Assembly (NCBI GenBank): GCA_951640195.1
Contig: OX621163.1
Coordinates: 186,001-250,000, forward strand
Source of the DNA: Porpolomopsis calyptriformis
Taxonomy: Eukaryota; Basidiomycota; Agaricomycetes; Agaricales; Hygrophoraceae
Length of the DNA: 64,000 nucleotides
Direction: 5' to 3'
Within the stretch, counting starts at the first letter, position 1. Each line of letters starts with the position of its first letter. A program made the translations under genes and the position numbers. The notes below the pieces were generated by a model that was not told where the DNA came from, made no database searches, and saw only the letters and a program-made list of their open reading frames with translations. Positions 21,826-33,973 of the stretch are shown in pieces.

Positions 21826-22958
21826 ATGTCCGCACAACATGATGTTCCAGGACGAACGAGATGTTACAATGGGGATATTGATATTGTTGGGCAGCTTTGG
21901 TGGCAAGTCTGGGAGACTCACGCCTATCAAATGAGAGTTCGCCCTAACATGTATGTCTTTATTCCTCGCTCCAAGTGTCTGTCCGTTGATCTGTACTTCA
22001 GCAGCCGCACTAAACCTGTCCGCTTGCGGGTGACAGATGCAAGCGTACAATTCTTTGCCCATTCGACCTGCCTCCGCCTCCCTGTGAAAAATGCATCACC
22101 TCTGTGGGATCAGGTTTGTTTTGCTCTTTGTCTTGTCTTACTGTGCTGATCTTCATTGTTCATGTGCGCCATAGTTTCTCCATTTCATTGGGGAATCGGT
22201 GCAGCTACCTGAGGCTGAAGGGTCACAGATTATGGCACAGAAAAACGATTCCTTTCTAGCCGATCTAGAAACAAACGTCAAAATATTCTTGATTGCTTGT
22301 GCGAGAGTTAATTGGCAAGCATGGTTTATACTAACTTCTTATTTCTACTAACTATGTTCTCTACGGCAGCGGACGCGAGTGCGACGTGCTCCTGCGCCTA
22401 GTGTGGTTGTTCCTCCGGTTCCTTCTAAAACACCGCGTGCTCCATAAAACACCCCGCGAATCCAGCCTTAATCGTGCATATTACATTGCCAACATTGCTG
22501 TAGAAGCTCCCGCTTTGGTTGGAGCGATTATGACGGGGGGGGGCATTCTGTGTCAAGCGGACCATTTATTCCACAAACGCTTGACGTCATCCACCTCTGG
22601 GGGATCCTTTATGCTGGTCAAATCAATCACTCCGCTCGACATCTCTGACTTCAACCAGCGACATGATGGACAAGATCTTCCCAGTGCATTGTTTGGCGGC
22701 TCCTTCAGCAAAGTGGCACTTGACCTCTGCAGGGACCGGCAAGATACCTGGTTCTACCCCACTCTCTCGAAGGACAGTGCCACAGGTGCGTCTACAACAG
22801 ACACCAGCGACGAAATCACAATGCTCCTGGAGTCGTGCGTAGCAGCCACTCTGCATGAGGGAATGGGCATTACCGCCAAATGGGTCTACTGGGGACAGAT
22901 GGCCATACTCGAAAGCTGGTGGGTGGAGGAGGAACGGGGCCTTTCGCCTAGTTATTAA
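21826..22958 (+). CDS. Unrecognised protein, three exons
   Basis: Exons 21826-22113, 22175-22323 and 22370-22958 join in frame to 341 residues starting MSAQHDVPGRTR. The first two exons give a compact, Trp- and Cys-containing sequence (GDIDIVGQLWWQVWE; LFLIACARVNW-like). The third has hydrophobic stretches and ends in KWVYWGQMAILESWW. If a different acceptor is used, exon 3 would instead give a short Arg/Pro-rich tail (RVRRAPAPS) and stop near 22447. I do not recognise the family. The start was chosen because it lies 150 bases after a TATA-like element and is followed by a good donor. Confidence 0.5.
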
Positions 22959-23093
22959 GCCGTATAAACAAAGGATCGACCGGACCCTTTCTTTTGTACA
23001 TTCCTTTTGGTGTGTGCCCTTTGTCTTTCTGCTGTAGCTACAGAGTAATCCCACATGCTACCGGATCACCGCTCACGGATGAGTTTCATGAAT

Positions 23094-23525
23094 TCAGCAG
23101 CAAATAGCCAGCCACATAAACTTGGATGGGTGATTGACGCCAAGATGTTCCTCGCAGCCAGCTGGTGCCCACTTGAAGAGTGCCTTAGCCCTGTCGTGTG
23201 GTTCTTGTGAATTGCAAACAAATGCGAGGTTGTTCAGCGATAGCGATGTAAGTGTGTCTGGGTGGTCAGCATCCAGATAACGCTTGGAGCCAACTAATGC
23301 CTGCCTGTGGAGGGTCTTAGCCTTGTCATATTGTCGCTATGAGTTGTTCACCAACGCAAGCGTGGATGGGTGGTCGGCACCCAGGTGTTCCTCGGAGGCA
23401 GCTAACGCCCGCTTGTAAAGGGTCTCAGCCTTGTCATATTGTCCTTGCGACTCGTAAATAAATGCAAGATTGATTACCAGCGTAAGCGCGGAGGGGTCAG
23501 CACCCAGATGTTTCTCACAGCCAGT
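23094..23525 (-). pseudogene. TPR-repeat (kinesin-light-chain-like) gene remnant
   Basis: Minus-strand translation gives tetratricopeptide repeats of the type found at the C-terminus of fungal NLR-like proteins: EHLGADHPSTL, then QYDKAETLYKRAL, LNNLAFVCNSQ and EEHLGVNHPS. A stop (TAG near 23338) interrupts the array where a repeat has lost about eight codons, and a TGA at 23094-23096 ends it. There is no NB-ARC or other upstream domain nearby, and the frame further upstream (to 23876) is unrelated. This is a broken fragment. Confidence 0.75.
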
Positions 23526-24912
23526 TAGCATGATAACCAGTAGATGAATCACCCCCGGCCAATGGTACTCCAAAAGATGAAGATTGACCAGATGCGGTAG
23601 GGGAGAGGTATTGAGGTTGAGATCGACTTCGGTCCCATTGAAGGAATGACAATGGAGGCAAGTCGGTGAATGAGCTGTGTCAACAATATCTATTCTAAAA
23701 TGTGTAGCCCCTCTCACAACCTCCCCTTTTACCTTCACCATTTTCACCCTGTGCATCTCTTTCGCTTTTTCGTTGATCTCCGACACCTCTTGCGTATTCA
23801 AGAATCCAATATTCCAATACCCTAGTGTCGTGCGCGCACCATCTGCATCTATGTGCCCGCTGGCGTCCCTCATCAAACTCCGTATTTGTATCTACGTCCA
23901 TTAGAGCAATGGCAGCGAGGCCGCGATGCTGACACCGTCATACAGGTGACGGCGAGCGCGAGCGTCAAAGTGGAGGCTGTAATCTATCTGGAAGGGTCCC
24001 AATGGCTTCGTAATACTTCAGATCGATTAATTCAACAGCTGCAATGAAATGGTAAGGCGGAAGCACCCACGTCACGGCAGCTCTTGCAATCTCCCGCATC
24101 CATTTTCTGTCGGTCTTCCTTCCCTCTCACAACTTCCTCGTACGCAAAGTCACACCCTTCGTTGTGAGCAGGATCTATAGTGTAAAGGGTGTTTATCGTG
24201 GTTTTGGTACGACATAGTTTATGTTGAATGCTGGTCAAAGAACAACACAAGAGACAAGACGCACTTGGAAACTTGCTGAGCGTACCTTCCATGACCCTTG
24301 TAAGCTGAATGGTCATTTAAAACCCTATTGGTGGGCTCAGTGGCCACAGGCACTCGCAAAGCTGTGGATTGCATAGGTTCCAGATCATTCTTGTCCTCTT
24401 TCTCACGGAGTTTCCTATGAGTATGTGCTTTCTCTCCCTTCAAGAGATTTGCATGACCGGAATCTGAATTCTCGGGCAGAGACCTCGAGTCTTCCTTAAC
24501 ACAGATTCCCAAGTTGTAGTCCGTATTGGGAGGCATCCGAGGATGTCGTGCCAGATGTTGGCCTGGTGAACCAATATTGATAGCAGGTTTCATCCTGATA
24601 GCATTGGACTGGGCAGAAACAGATGGGGAGGGATCGGGATATACTGGATCTGGGGCTGGGCATAATGCGGGATGTGTGGAGAAAGACAACGTTCTAGACC
24701 AAAATCCAAAATCACAGATGATGGATCCAGGGGTCGTTGAGGCCCTTAGCGCAAACAAACGCAGTAACACCCTCCCAATAACCTGATAATTTAGTTGGCT
24801 CGACCCCTTCGCCTGTTCATTGCCTTGCGCTACCCATATCCAAATCCAAATCCAAATCCTACATCCTACATTTACATCGCTGTACAAATACACCATCTCC
24901 GTATACATACAC
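23526..24912. other. No gene supported
   Basis: Long open frames occur on the minus strand (for example 24219-24923) but show no family pattern, contain a simple repeat (aaatcc units, 24838-24862), and overlap the end of the next gene. I treat them as chance frames. Confidence 0.45.
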
Positions 24913-25642
24913 CTAATCCTCACCCCCGTCCTCTTTGCACATCATCGCTACCTTGTTGATCTCCTTCACAAACATCCCGTCATACAAACTATACCACTTC
25001 GAAGGTTTCGTAAACGCGATCGACCCACCCTGCCTCCGTGGCCGACTAAAACAAACCTCGGTTCCCAGTATCGCCACACCAAGCACACTTTTTGCCCATC
25101 GCGCACCCTCTTCCCCGAGAATCACCATGTAATCGTGTAATTGCTTTTGAATTTCGTCTTTCGCCTTCTCCGATGATTCTCCTTCTCGCTTGTAAACCGA
25201 GCCGATTTCAATAATCAGCCGAACCTTGTCGTATTTCTCCTCATCGTTGTAATAGCTTGTCACGATAAAATCCGGGTACCGTTTTTGCTCCCGTTTCGAG
25301 ACATATTGTCCTGCAGAGCTCTTTAATCAGAGCCATCCACATCTTCTGAGCCAACATACCTGTCGAATCAACACTCATCATACTCGTGTTACCGACATCC
25401 AACAGCCCATCCTCCTCTACCAAGCCCTCCATCCCCACCACCATCTCCACCTCCTCTTCTGACATTATCTGCCGAATCAGCCCCTGGGGCTTCACCATCT
25501 CATCTGGGAACTTGAGGTTCAAGTACTTGTCTATCGGCCCATACTGTGAGCGCTGCAGCCTAGGCACCTTTGTGGCCCAGCTTGCGATTCTATTTCGAAG
25601 TTTCTGTGGAATCCTGCTATCCTCTGGGTCGAAATCAACCAT
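24913..25642 (-). CDS. Possible PD-(D/E)xK-like nuclease-fold protein, 226 aa
   Basis: Two exons, 25642-25360 and 25310-24913, with a 49-nt GT-AG intron. The ATG at 25642 is the first in frame. The second exon has KRYPDFIVTSYY followed after about 15 residues by VRLIIEIGSVY and then a helix with KQLHDYM. This is the D...ExK layout of restriction-like nucleases and of several fungal proteins of this size, but Gly replaces the Lys of ExK, so activity is doubtful. The first exon is acidic. The family name is not recalled. It is isolated between the TPR remnant and the small gene at 25897 on the other strand. Confidence 0.55.
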
Positions 25643-25896
25643 CTGTAGACAACAATCATCCTTTGAAGTAGCAGCAGAACAAGAGGAAGAAGACAGAATA
25701 CTACCTACCGTTACCGTCTGTCCCCGTCAGCCCAAATAAAGCTGATCTCGTTTATTTGCAGATGTTAGGCTACTTCCTCTTTCCCAACGACCTCCACCCA
25801 CCTACACACCCCAGCAATACTCACTACCGAGGTTTGTACACTGGAAAGCATAGTATTTCATCTCAATCTCACATCTTACATCTATTTGGACAAAGC

Positions 25897-26360
25897 ATGG
25901 TCAGAATTTTCGCAGGATACACAATTGACCAGGATGAACTTGTCCATTTCCTCAATGCCCAAGGCTTGGGCCCTGCCCCTGGAGAACCCCAGTTAACTGT
26001 TACCGAAGCCTGGATGAATTTCATGAGCTGGCGAGCCCTAAAGCCACGACGTGGAGATTTAAAAACGTTGCTTCCATGGCCCCAATGTCCCTCACATTTT
26101 CCTCCACCTCTCCCACATGCTCACATTCAATTCCCAATGCAGACTGGTATGATCAGGGTGGAAATCATGTCCATGCCTTCATCACAAGGCGTACCAATGA
26201 CATCAACAACCCGAACCTTCGCTTCAAGGAGATGCCAATAGATCTCGAGATCCGGGACAGGTTCATTGCCAACACGGGCAATATCCTGGACCCAAGCAAG
26301 ATGAAGTTTTGGAGCTTGCCCGAGGACGTTTTGCGTGTCCCCTTAGGCCTTCCCTTCTAG
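25897..26360 (+). CDS. Small conserved-looking protein, 123 aa
   Basis: Two exons (25897-26050 and 26143-26360) join across a 92-nt intron to 123 residues: MVRIFAGYTIDQDELVHFL, then AWMNFMSWRALKPR, then HWYDQGGNHVHAFITRR, and a C-terminus ending VPLGLPF. The split codon CAC at the junction and the maintained composition support the join. No catalytic motif or membrane segment is evident. I have an impression of similar short basidiomycete proteins but no functional name. Confidence 0.6.
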
Positions 26361-26999
26361 GTTCGTTTTCTAATACAGCGACCTATAATCGCCAATTTGT
26401 AATATATTTCCCCCATAACCACTTCCCAAGACAGGTCAATATTGTTGCACACATCCATGGCTGATGTGGGCGAAAGATCCTGCTGCAGAAGCTGAAATCA
26501 GCCACTTGTTGACCCCTCTTCGCCAGCGGGAAGCTTGCAGCTGCCAAATCTCCTAGGGTCGTTTCACAATTTGAAAAGCAAAGCAGTGGATATTCTCTGT
26601 TACTTCTCGACATCATCATACACTTCAACATCTTCTTCTTCTTCTTCTTCTTCTTCTTCAACCACCCGACACTGATACATAACAACTAATTTTCGATATC
26701 GATATCCCTTTTAACGGCGTCAGCCATCATCTGGGTGTTCGGCTGGAAAAGTTAACAAAAGTAAAAGGATATCAACAAATGAGTGATAGCTAACCCTGTC
26801 CATCGTTACGATCGGCGAACTGCAGGTGGTTGAAGTTATCGTGAGTGGTAGACAGATCGACACCTGCGGTTCAAGGTTTTGCTGGTCACGGAAATCTTCT
26901 CGTGCCATTATACTTGGTGGAAGGAGATGAGCTTTGGGTCCAAATCTATTATCGCTTAACTCACCCCGCCATTAAGGAAATGAAGTACACTATGGGATC
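26361..26999. other. Intergenic with (TTC)n microsatellite
   Basis: A run of about nine TTC/CTT triplets lies at 26632-26658. No supported gene; small frames at 26720-27030 have no recognisable pattern. Confidence 0.6.
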
Positions 27000-28795
27000 C
27001 ATTTTTCGCAGACAATCTCGCAAGATATAAAGCATACGCACGTTTGTTTTGAGCAACAAGGCCAGGCCAGCAATCGAAGTTGTTAGCGTGTTGGAACTGT
27101 CGAAGGTATTAATCATTTAACACAATCGAGCAGAGAAATCTCCCTACAAATGCGAACGAGATCAGCGAAGCAATGCTATATTTTAAACCGCTTGGTTCAT
27201 CAAATCAGAACTGATCTGATCAGAAACTTCTTACCAGACGAGTACAGCTGCAATAAGCAACAGTGAACCACTGGCAGAAATCATGTACATTAGCTCTGCG
27301 TACTGGTATTCACGGTGTAAACCATCAAAACCCGAAGGATTGTGTCCATCCTGAAGGTAGATTATCAGGTGCGTAACGCTCGAACAATAAAATCGGCGCA
27401 GCGCACCGCCTAAACCCAGTTCTTGATTTGTACAGATAGTAGCACAGCGCAATAGCGAGGCTTTTGTCTGCCACCAACAAGGAAGTTTGACCCGCAATCG
27501 CAAGGTTATAAAACTCCTGGAGAAGAAGGTGAATTTATTAATAAGTTAGAAGGGCGCACAGCGGTCATCTTGGAATCGTCCTAGACCTGCTGCTTACTTT
27601 GGGGTACGACACAAGGGTCCGGAAACCAAAGCTAGATGGAAATTAATCATCACGACATGGATCCATCAGGAACATTTTCCGAAACAAACAGCTGCACAGT
27701 GATGGCTGCCACTCCTATTAGATTCCTATCATATCAATTTGAGAGTGGAACGTACTTGTCCCGATCGCTGCAAAGAAACCTGCTCGTTAGGTGTCGTGGC
27801 TCTTGTTAACCCTAACGTCTCACCGAACTCGGCTAACGACCAGGCTACCTAAACAGGCATGAGCAACGTCTCGATGAGAAGAACTGGTGAATTTACAATC
27901 CACGCTGTTAAAACTATGCTCCCTTTGCTCACTATCATTTTAACATCAGCGGAAGGAGTAGGTGGGCTTATAGAGGCCCACTTGCTGATGAACAGTCGAC
28001 GCAAGAACATGCTGCCATCGCAAAGTGAGTAACGAGGACATTTTCAACCATGTATTGCGCACCATCGTGTGCAAAACATCTGAAGTTCCTACCCATTAAT
28101 CCCATTCAAGTAAATATCAACGGCATGGCCAGGATCACGGAAGTACCCACCCTCACAGCATATATCACCTGTGGGACCATCGATTTAAAGTGCAAAGTAA
28201 TAAAATAAAATAATAATGAAGCAGACTATCACCTACATCGAAACTCCTATCGAATCATCAATCGGAGTTACGGAGAATTGTGAATGCTGAGGGCGTAGAT
28301 CATACCAGAATGGCGTAGCAAGGGCCGCAGGGTCTCCAAAGTTTGTAACGAGAAAGGTGTAGCCCACATGGGCGATTGCAGCAGTAATCACGCATTCAAG
28401 ACACCTAGGAGGGTGTAAGCTCGACCGTCATACTCAAGGCATTACTTTCCATTGAAATCCCACCTGAAAATGAGCAATTAACAGGGGAGACATGACGAGG
28501 TGATCACTCACCAGGAACTTCATGTGGAAGGGATCTTTAACCAGTCCTCTAGTCGAAAAGAAGTACTGATACACTTGGAGATATATTATGCCAAACAGAC
28601 TGTTATATTGTGTCCAATCAAAAAGTGTGTTCAAATCGGAACGGTCAGACGCACGCAAAAGTGAAGTACTCTTCGTCCCCACACAATTAGCACCAGACGA
28701 GAGGCGGATGGGTTAAGTCACAAACCCGCAATGAGAATCGGGCCGTAAAATTGATTTTCGATTGCTTTGAGCTCGCCAACATCAGCGGTAGCCAT
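27000..28795 (-). pseudogene. DUF6534-type membrane protein gene, probably decayed
   Basis: Starting from an ATG at 28795 (MATADVGELKAIENQFYGP), minus-strand pieces match the layout of fungal DUF6534 multi-pass proteins: NSLFGIIYLQVYQYFF at about 28600, CVITAAIAHVGYTFLVTNFG at about 28370, DKSLAIALCYYLYKSRTGF at about 27460, and SASGSLLLIAAVLVW near 27240. These are the usual first membrane segments, the LVTNFG loop and the LHKSRTGF loop. Between them, however, frames break several times (for example stops near 28115 and 27310), and I could not build a complete set of introns. Either it is a many-exon gene that I failed to resolve, or a pseudogene; the latter seems more likely. Confidence 0.65.
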
Positions 28796-29509
28796 GATTT
28801 CAATGTGAACTTTGCAACTCTGTAAGTGTATCCGATCTTTGAAAGTTGAGAAGATATACCCATCGCTGAAATTTCAAATCAAGATGGCCCCACGATTAAT
28901 ATTAAATCAGTGTTTCTGATCCATTAAACTAATCGGCGATTACATCCATCTCTCCGCGATTCTCGGTTGAGTTTGAGTTCAGCGTTGTGAACCACCTTGA
29001 GTCCTCTGACCCCTCTAGGAGGTGGAGAGGGGTAGGAGTATCGGCGGATAAGGGGGTCGGTTGCAGCAGGCTGCCTCAAATGATAGACACGCCCTAAGGC
29101 CTGCTCATTTAGTGCCCTCTCGCGTTACCGCTGAGGCTGCTCAGTGGAGAGGTGGTGGCTGACAGCAAGAAGCTGCGGGAGATATACTGCCCCTTTCACG
29201 CTCTACGAAAATGGAATGATTCGTAAACAAGATAATACAAAGCATTTTGTCCCGGCGGCTGAGTTCGAAAAAATTTCGACTCTGTTTATGCCCTCCCGAT
29301 TCTTACTGAATGCGAGATGCAGACAGTCCAGTCAGGAGGCGCTCCTCTGGCTCTGGGTTCAACCACTGCGCGAATACTCGCGCCCGGGAATACGCAAGCA
29401 GTGCCTACCCATCCTCAGGAAACACAGATTGGCCAGCGGGTTGGGGATGCAGGTGGTGAGTGTGCGGCGTTATACAACTGTTCGTTCACCCGTCGGTTTC
29501 TGACATCTT
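28796..29509. other. No gene supported; left flank of satellite
   Basis: The sequence becomes more GC-rich and complex. Open frames at 29144-29511 show no family pattern. A small inverted repeat (cccctct...agagggg) is at about 29009-29031. Confidence 0.45.
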
Positions 29510-32350
29510 GATTTGTAGACCGATGTACATTCATTTCCTCTCGATGAACACTGATAACTGCGTTATGCAATCAGTGGGTTTACGCGGCGTCATGCCATCG
29601 TTTGCTCGTCAATTGGGTTGAATGTCTGGCTTGTTGGTTTCTGACCTCGGTAAGTTCATATTCTGTCGGCGGACACTGAATGCGCTATGCACTCAGTCGG
29701 TGTTGCACCGTTCACTGTCTGACATCTTGATTCGCAGACCGGTGTCATTCATCTCCTCTCAATGAAACACTGATAACTGCGTTATGCAATCAGTGGGTTC
29801 GACGCGGCGTCATGCCATCGTTGGATCGTCAATTGGGTTGAATGTCTGGCTTGTTGGTTTCTGACCTCGGTGAGTTCATATTCTGTCGGCGGACACTGAA
29901 TGTGTTCTGTAGTCAACGGGTGTTGCATCGCTCACTTGTCGATTGGCTTGCCGACCGGTGTACATTCATCTCCTCTCGATGAACACTGATAACTGCGTTA
30001 TGCAATCAGTGGGTTCGACGCGGCGTCATGCCATCGTTGGATCGTCAATTGGGTTGAATGTCTGGCTTGTTGGTTTCTGACTTCGGTAAGTTCATATTCT
30101 GTCGGCGGACACTGAATGCGCTATGCACTCAGTCGGTGTTGCACCGCTCACTGTCTGACATCTTGATTCGCAGACCGGTGTACATTCATTTCCTCTCGAT
30201 GAACACTGATAACTGCGTTATGCAATCAGTGGGTTTACGCGGCGTCATGCCATCGTTTGCTCGTCAATTGGGTTGAATGTCTGGCTTGTTGGTTTCTGAC
30301 CTCGGTAAGTTCATATTCTGTCGGCGGACACTGAATGCGCTATGCACTCAGTCGGTGTTGCACCGTTCACTGTCTGACATCTTGATTCGCAGACCGGTGT
30401 CATTCATCTCCTCTCAATGAAACACTGATAACTGCGTTATGCAATCAGTGGGTTCGACGCGGCGTCATGCCATCGTTGGATCGTCAATTGGGTTGAATGT
30501 CTGGCTTGTTGGTTTCTGACCTCGGTGAGTTCATATTCTGTCGGCGGACACTGAATGCGTTCTGTAGTCAACAGGTGTTGCACCGCTCACTTGTCGATTG
30601 GCTTGCCGACCGGTGTACATTCATCTCCTCTCGATGAACACTGATAACTGCGTTATGCAATCAGTGGGTTCGACGCGGTGTCATGCCATTGTTTGCTCGT
30701 CAATTGGGTTGAATGTCTGGCTTGTTGGTTTCTGACCTGGGTAAGTTCATATTCTGTCGGCGGACACTGAATGCGCTATGCACTCAGTCGGTGTTGCACC
30801 GTTCACTGTCTGACATCTTGATTCGCAGACCGGTGTACATTCATTTCCTCTCGATGAACACTGATAACTGCGTTATGCAATCAGTGGGTTCGACGCGGCG
30901 TCATGCCATCGTTGAATCGTCAATTGGGTTGAATGTCTGGCTTGTTGGTTTCTGACCTCGGTAAGTTCATATTCTGTCGGCGGACACTGAATGCGCCATG
31001 CACTCAGTCGGTATTGCACCGTTCACTGTCTGACATCCTGATTCGCAGACCGGTGTACATTCATCTCCTCTCAATGAAACACTGATAACTGCGTTATGCA
31101 ATCAGTGGGTTCGACGCGGCGTCATGCCATCGTTGGATCGTCAATTGGGTTGAATGTCTGGCTTGTTGGTTTCTGACCTCGGTGAGTTCATATTCTGTCG
31201 GCGGACACTGAATGCGTTCTGTAGTCAACGGGTGTTGCATCGCTCACTTGTCGATTGGCTTGCCGACCGGTGTACATTCATCTCCTCTCGATGAACACTG
31301 ATAACTGCGTTATGCAATCAGTGGGTTCGACGCGGCGTCATGCCATCGTTGGATCGTCAATTGGGTTGAATGTCTGGCTTGTTGGTTTCTGACTTCGGTA
31401 AGTTCATATTCTGTCGGCGGACACTGAATGCGCTATGCACTCAGTCGGTGTTGCACCGCTCACTGTCTGACATCTTGATTCGCAGACCGGTGTACATTCA
31501 TCTCCTCTCAATGAACACTGATAACTGCGTTATGCAATCAGTGGGTTCGACGCGGCGTCATGCCATCGTTGGATCGTCAATTGGGTTGAATGTCTGGCTT
31601 GTTGGTTTCTGACTTCGGTAAGTTCATATTCTGTCGGCGGACACCGAATGCGCTATGCACTCAGTCGGTGTTGCACTGTTCACTGTCTGACATCTTGATT
31701 CGCAGACCGGTGTACATTCATCTCCTCTCGATGAACACTGATAACTGCGTTATGCAATCAGTGGGTTCGACGCGGCGTCATGCTATCGTTGGCCGTCAAT
31801 TGGGTTGAATGTCTGGCTTTTTGGTTTCTGACCTCGGTAAGTTCATATCCTGTCGGCGCTATGCACTCAGCTGGTGTTGCACCGTTCAGTTGTTGATTGG
31901 CTTGGTTTTCTCGCCTCCTAGTTTATAGACCGCTCACGTGCTGTCGGCGAACACTGACTCTTATGTACTCAGTGTGTGTTACTGACCTGTTAGTTTCAGA
32001 CTGCGGTAAGTTCATGTCCTGTTGGCTAACACTGAATAAATGCGTGATGCAATCAGTGGGTGTAACACGTCTTATGCCGCCGTTCATCACTCGATTTTTT
32101 GGCTTGTTGATTTACTTCACACGGGTAGGTTCACATTCCGTAGGTGAACACCGAATGAATGGCGAATGGCGAATGCGCTATGCAGTCAGCAGATGTAACG
32201 TGGCATTATGCTACATTCACCTGTTGGTTGGCTTGGTTTTCTTTCCTCTTAGTTTTCAGACTGGGGTCATGTCCCGTCAGCGAACACCGAGTGCTATGCA
32301 ACCACTGGGTGTTGCATAGTGCTATACTACCATTCACCGTCGATTGGCTT
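29510..32350 (+). repeat. Higher-order satellite array (about 218-bp dimers, about 656-bp blocks)
   Basis: Two related subunits of about 105-115 bp alternate: one with ctgtcggcggacactgaatg, the other with cactgataactgcgttatgc. The second recurs at about 29550, 29766, 29986, 30205, 30424, 30640, 30859, 31082, 31299, 31518 and 31737, a period of about 218 bp. Every third dimer carries a marker variant (tctgtagtcaacgggtg, near 29907, 30561 and 31216), giving a 656-bp higher-order unit. Right of 31800 units become short and divergent. Open frames in it (for example near 30058, 30713, 31370) are repeat by-products. Confidence 0.93.
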
Positions 32351-32640
32351 GGTTCTGGCCACGCTACCTTACTGCCTTGAGGCCTAGACAGTAAGGTAGC
32401 GTGGCTAACTTTGCCAGCGTAAAAGTGTAGCAGACTGCGCCAGCTTAACTGGTATTGCTAAGCTGCTTCACCGCACCACAAAGAGCACAATTGTGGCTGT
32501 ACAAGGAACCGAACCACATTTTGGTCAAGTCCACTCTGTTCGGAACAGAGGGGTTCAGAAGGAGTTCACTGAAACTGTGTAGACCCCTCTCCCACACTAA
32601 CTTCCAACAGAATTCGTTCATTTCAGCCATGGCTCAGTAA
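32200..32640 (+). repeat. Dispersed repeat, copy 1
   Basis: The degenerate end of the satellite and the following element (ccaccacaaa to gctcagtaacttg) match 46180-46520 in opposite orientation. The shared core contains the palindromic ctgttcggaacag. This copy has about 100 extra bases (about 32358-32460), including the hairpin, that the other copy lacks. Confidence 0.8.
32358..32405. repeat. Perfect 17-bp hairpin
   Basis: The arm gccacgctaccttactg at 32358-32374 is the exact reverse complement of 32389-32405, with a 14-base loop. It lies exactly where copy 2 of the dispersed repeat lacks sequence. It may be the end of a small inserted element or a replication or transcription stop structure. 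Confidence 0.85.
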
Positions 32641-33013
32641 CTTGATGGTGATTCCCATTCCCCCTGTTCACCGCAAGGAGACAGGTGCTGAATATCCACT
32701 GATACTTGATCATTATTGAGGTTGGAAGGGTGATGGCCACAGTGGAGTTGTGAACCACGCATAACGCTGGTAGGGCATAGGCAGGGCATCATCACAGTGA
32801 ATGAAGCTAGCGTCGGGAGGTAATACTTGCCCGGTGGAGTGAGACATGAGCATCGCTGAATACATGACTATCCCTCGCATCCCGTCCCGGGAGAGATAAT
32901 TGGACTGGAGGTCGGGCCATGCTGTAAGAGTCCTATGGCCGCATGCTTACGGTCTCGTTGCGACAGTTATAAAAGAACCCCCCATTCGAGCTACAATCAC
33001 ATTCAATCCAAAG
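32641..33013. other. Intergenic, nothing recognised
   Basis: Between the dispersed repeat and the alpha-kinase. The frame of the kinase stays open leftward to about 32900, but the residues there do not look like part of the domain. Confidence 0.5.
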
Positions 33014-33973
33014 ATGAAACCAAAGGCCGGTGCCTTCAAAGTTGCACACATCGGTCATACCAATATCCCTATCTTCCAGTCGACTTCATCCTCCACAAAA
33101 GTGTGCGTCAAGCAATGCTTTTATCATGATGCTGATGGGGCGCTCGGTCGTGCACCATCCCGCATTGTTTATAATAGCCATACCCAATTAAAGAAGTTGA
33201 CGGTAGAGTCGTACTGTGCGACATGGGGTGCAGCTTTGATGCAACTCGCGTATGACTTTGTGGAGCAGGAGAATGCACAACGCGGTCCTCCATCGTTCCC
33301 GATTCCTCGATTGCGTTTCGTTCGGGTAGCCCTAGCCGTTGCAGACGATAAAGAGCGGCATACTTTCTTGATTGAGGAGTGTATTGATGAGGACACCGAC
33401 GGCGAGTTTCTCAAGTACATCAATAACGACCGTAGCTCTCCTCTTTCCCACCCCAACAACCTTGAGCGACAACAGATAGGCGAATTTCTCGCCTTCGCTC
33501 AGCATGTTCAATATGTGAAGACTCAAAAGTTGGCTTTCGTTTCAGATGTTCAAGGTTTGTTTTCGCATTTAACTGATTCCGCATTCTGATTATTTCCTGA
33601 GAATAGGTGGTACATCACTACTTTCTGATCCCCAAATCATAACAGCCCCGTAAATTTTGTTGCATGCTCACACATCAATTTTACTCATGGAATGATATTT
33701 AGTGAACTCTCCGGAAACCTCTTCGCTGGTGGCAACATAGGGGCCTGTTTTCAACATTTCACCGATGATCACCTTTGCAATAGATTCTGTCGCTACTACA
33801 TTCCGGAAGGTCTCCCCAAGGCAAAAGCTGGTAAGGCACCCCGCTTTGGTGTATCGCTTGAACAGATGCTGCGGGAAGCCGAAGACGAAAAAGCGGCAGC
33901 AAAAGCAGCAGCGATGAACGATGACCGCGAGCTCACTAATATGAGCATCTCCTTGACGTCTCTCGGACTGTAA
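33014..33973 (+). CDS. Alpha-type (atypical) protein kinase domain protein
   Basis: Three exons (33014-33554, 33607-33649, 33703-33973) with 52- and 53-nt introns encode 284 residues. The sequence shows the late motifs of alpha-kinases in order: GEFLAFAQHVQYV, FVSDVQGGTSLLSDPQI, LFAGGNIGACFQHF and the zinc-binding HLCNRFC. Alpha-kinases phosphorylate Ser/Thr in helical protein segments and are expanded in mushrooms. The start ATG at 33014 (MKPKAGAFKVAHIG) gives essentially the bare domain; many fungal relatives have a longer N-terminus, so it may have been cut by the repeat on its left. The C-terminus ends in an Ala/Lys/Glu-rich helix (EDEKAAAKAAAM). Substrate unknown. Confidence 0.85.

Noticed and set aside
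24219..24923. 234-residue minus-strand frame
   Set aside because: It has no recognisable motifs, contains a simple repeat and overlaps the end of the neighbouring gene.
29560..31760. tRNA B-box-like gggttcgacg in satellite units
   Set aside because: The word departs from the consensus and no A box or cloverleaf accompanies it.
29517..32319. Near-identical 72-80-residue frames starting MSGLLVSD
   Set aside because: By-products of the higher-order satellite; they end at random points of the unit.
29510..32350. CRISPR-like regular array
   Set aside because: Units are long, related to each other throughout and have no unique spacers; the host is a eukaryote.
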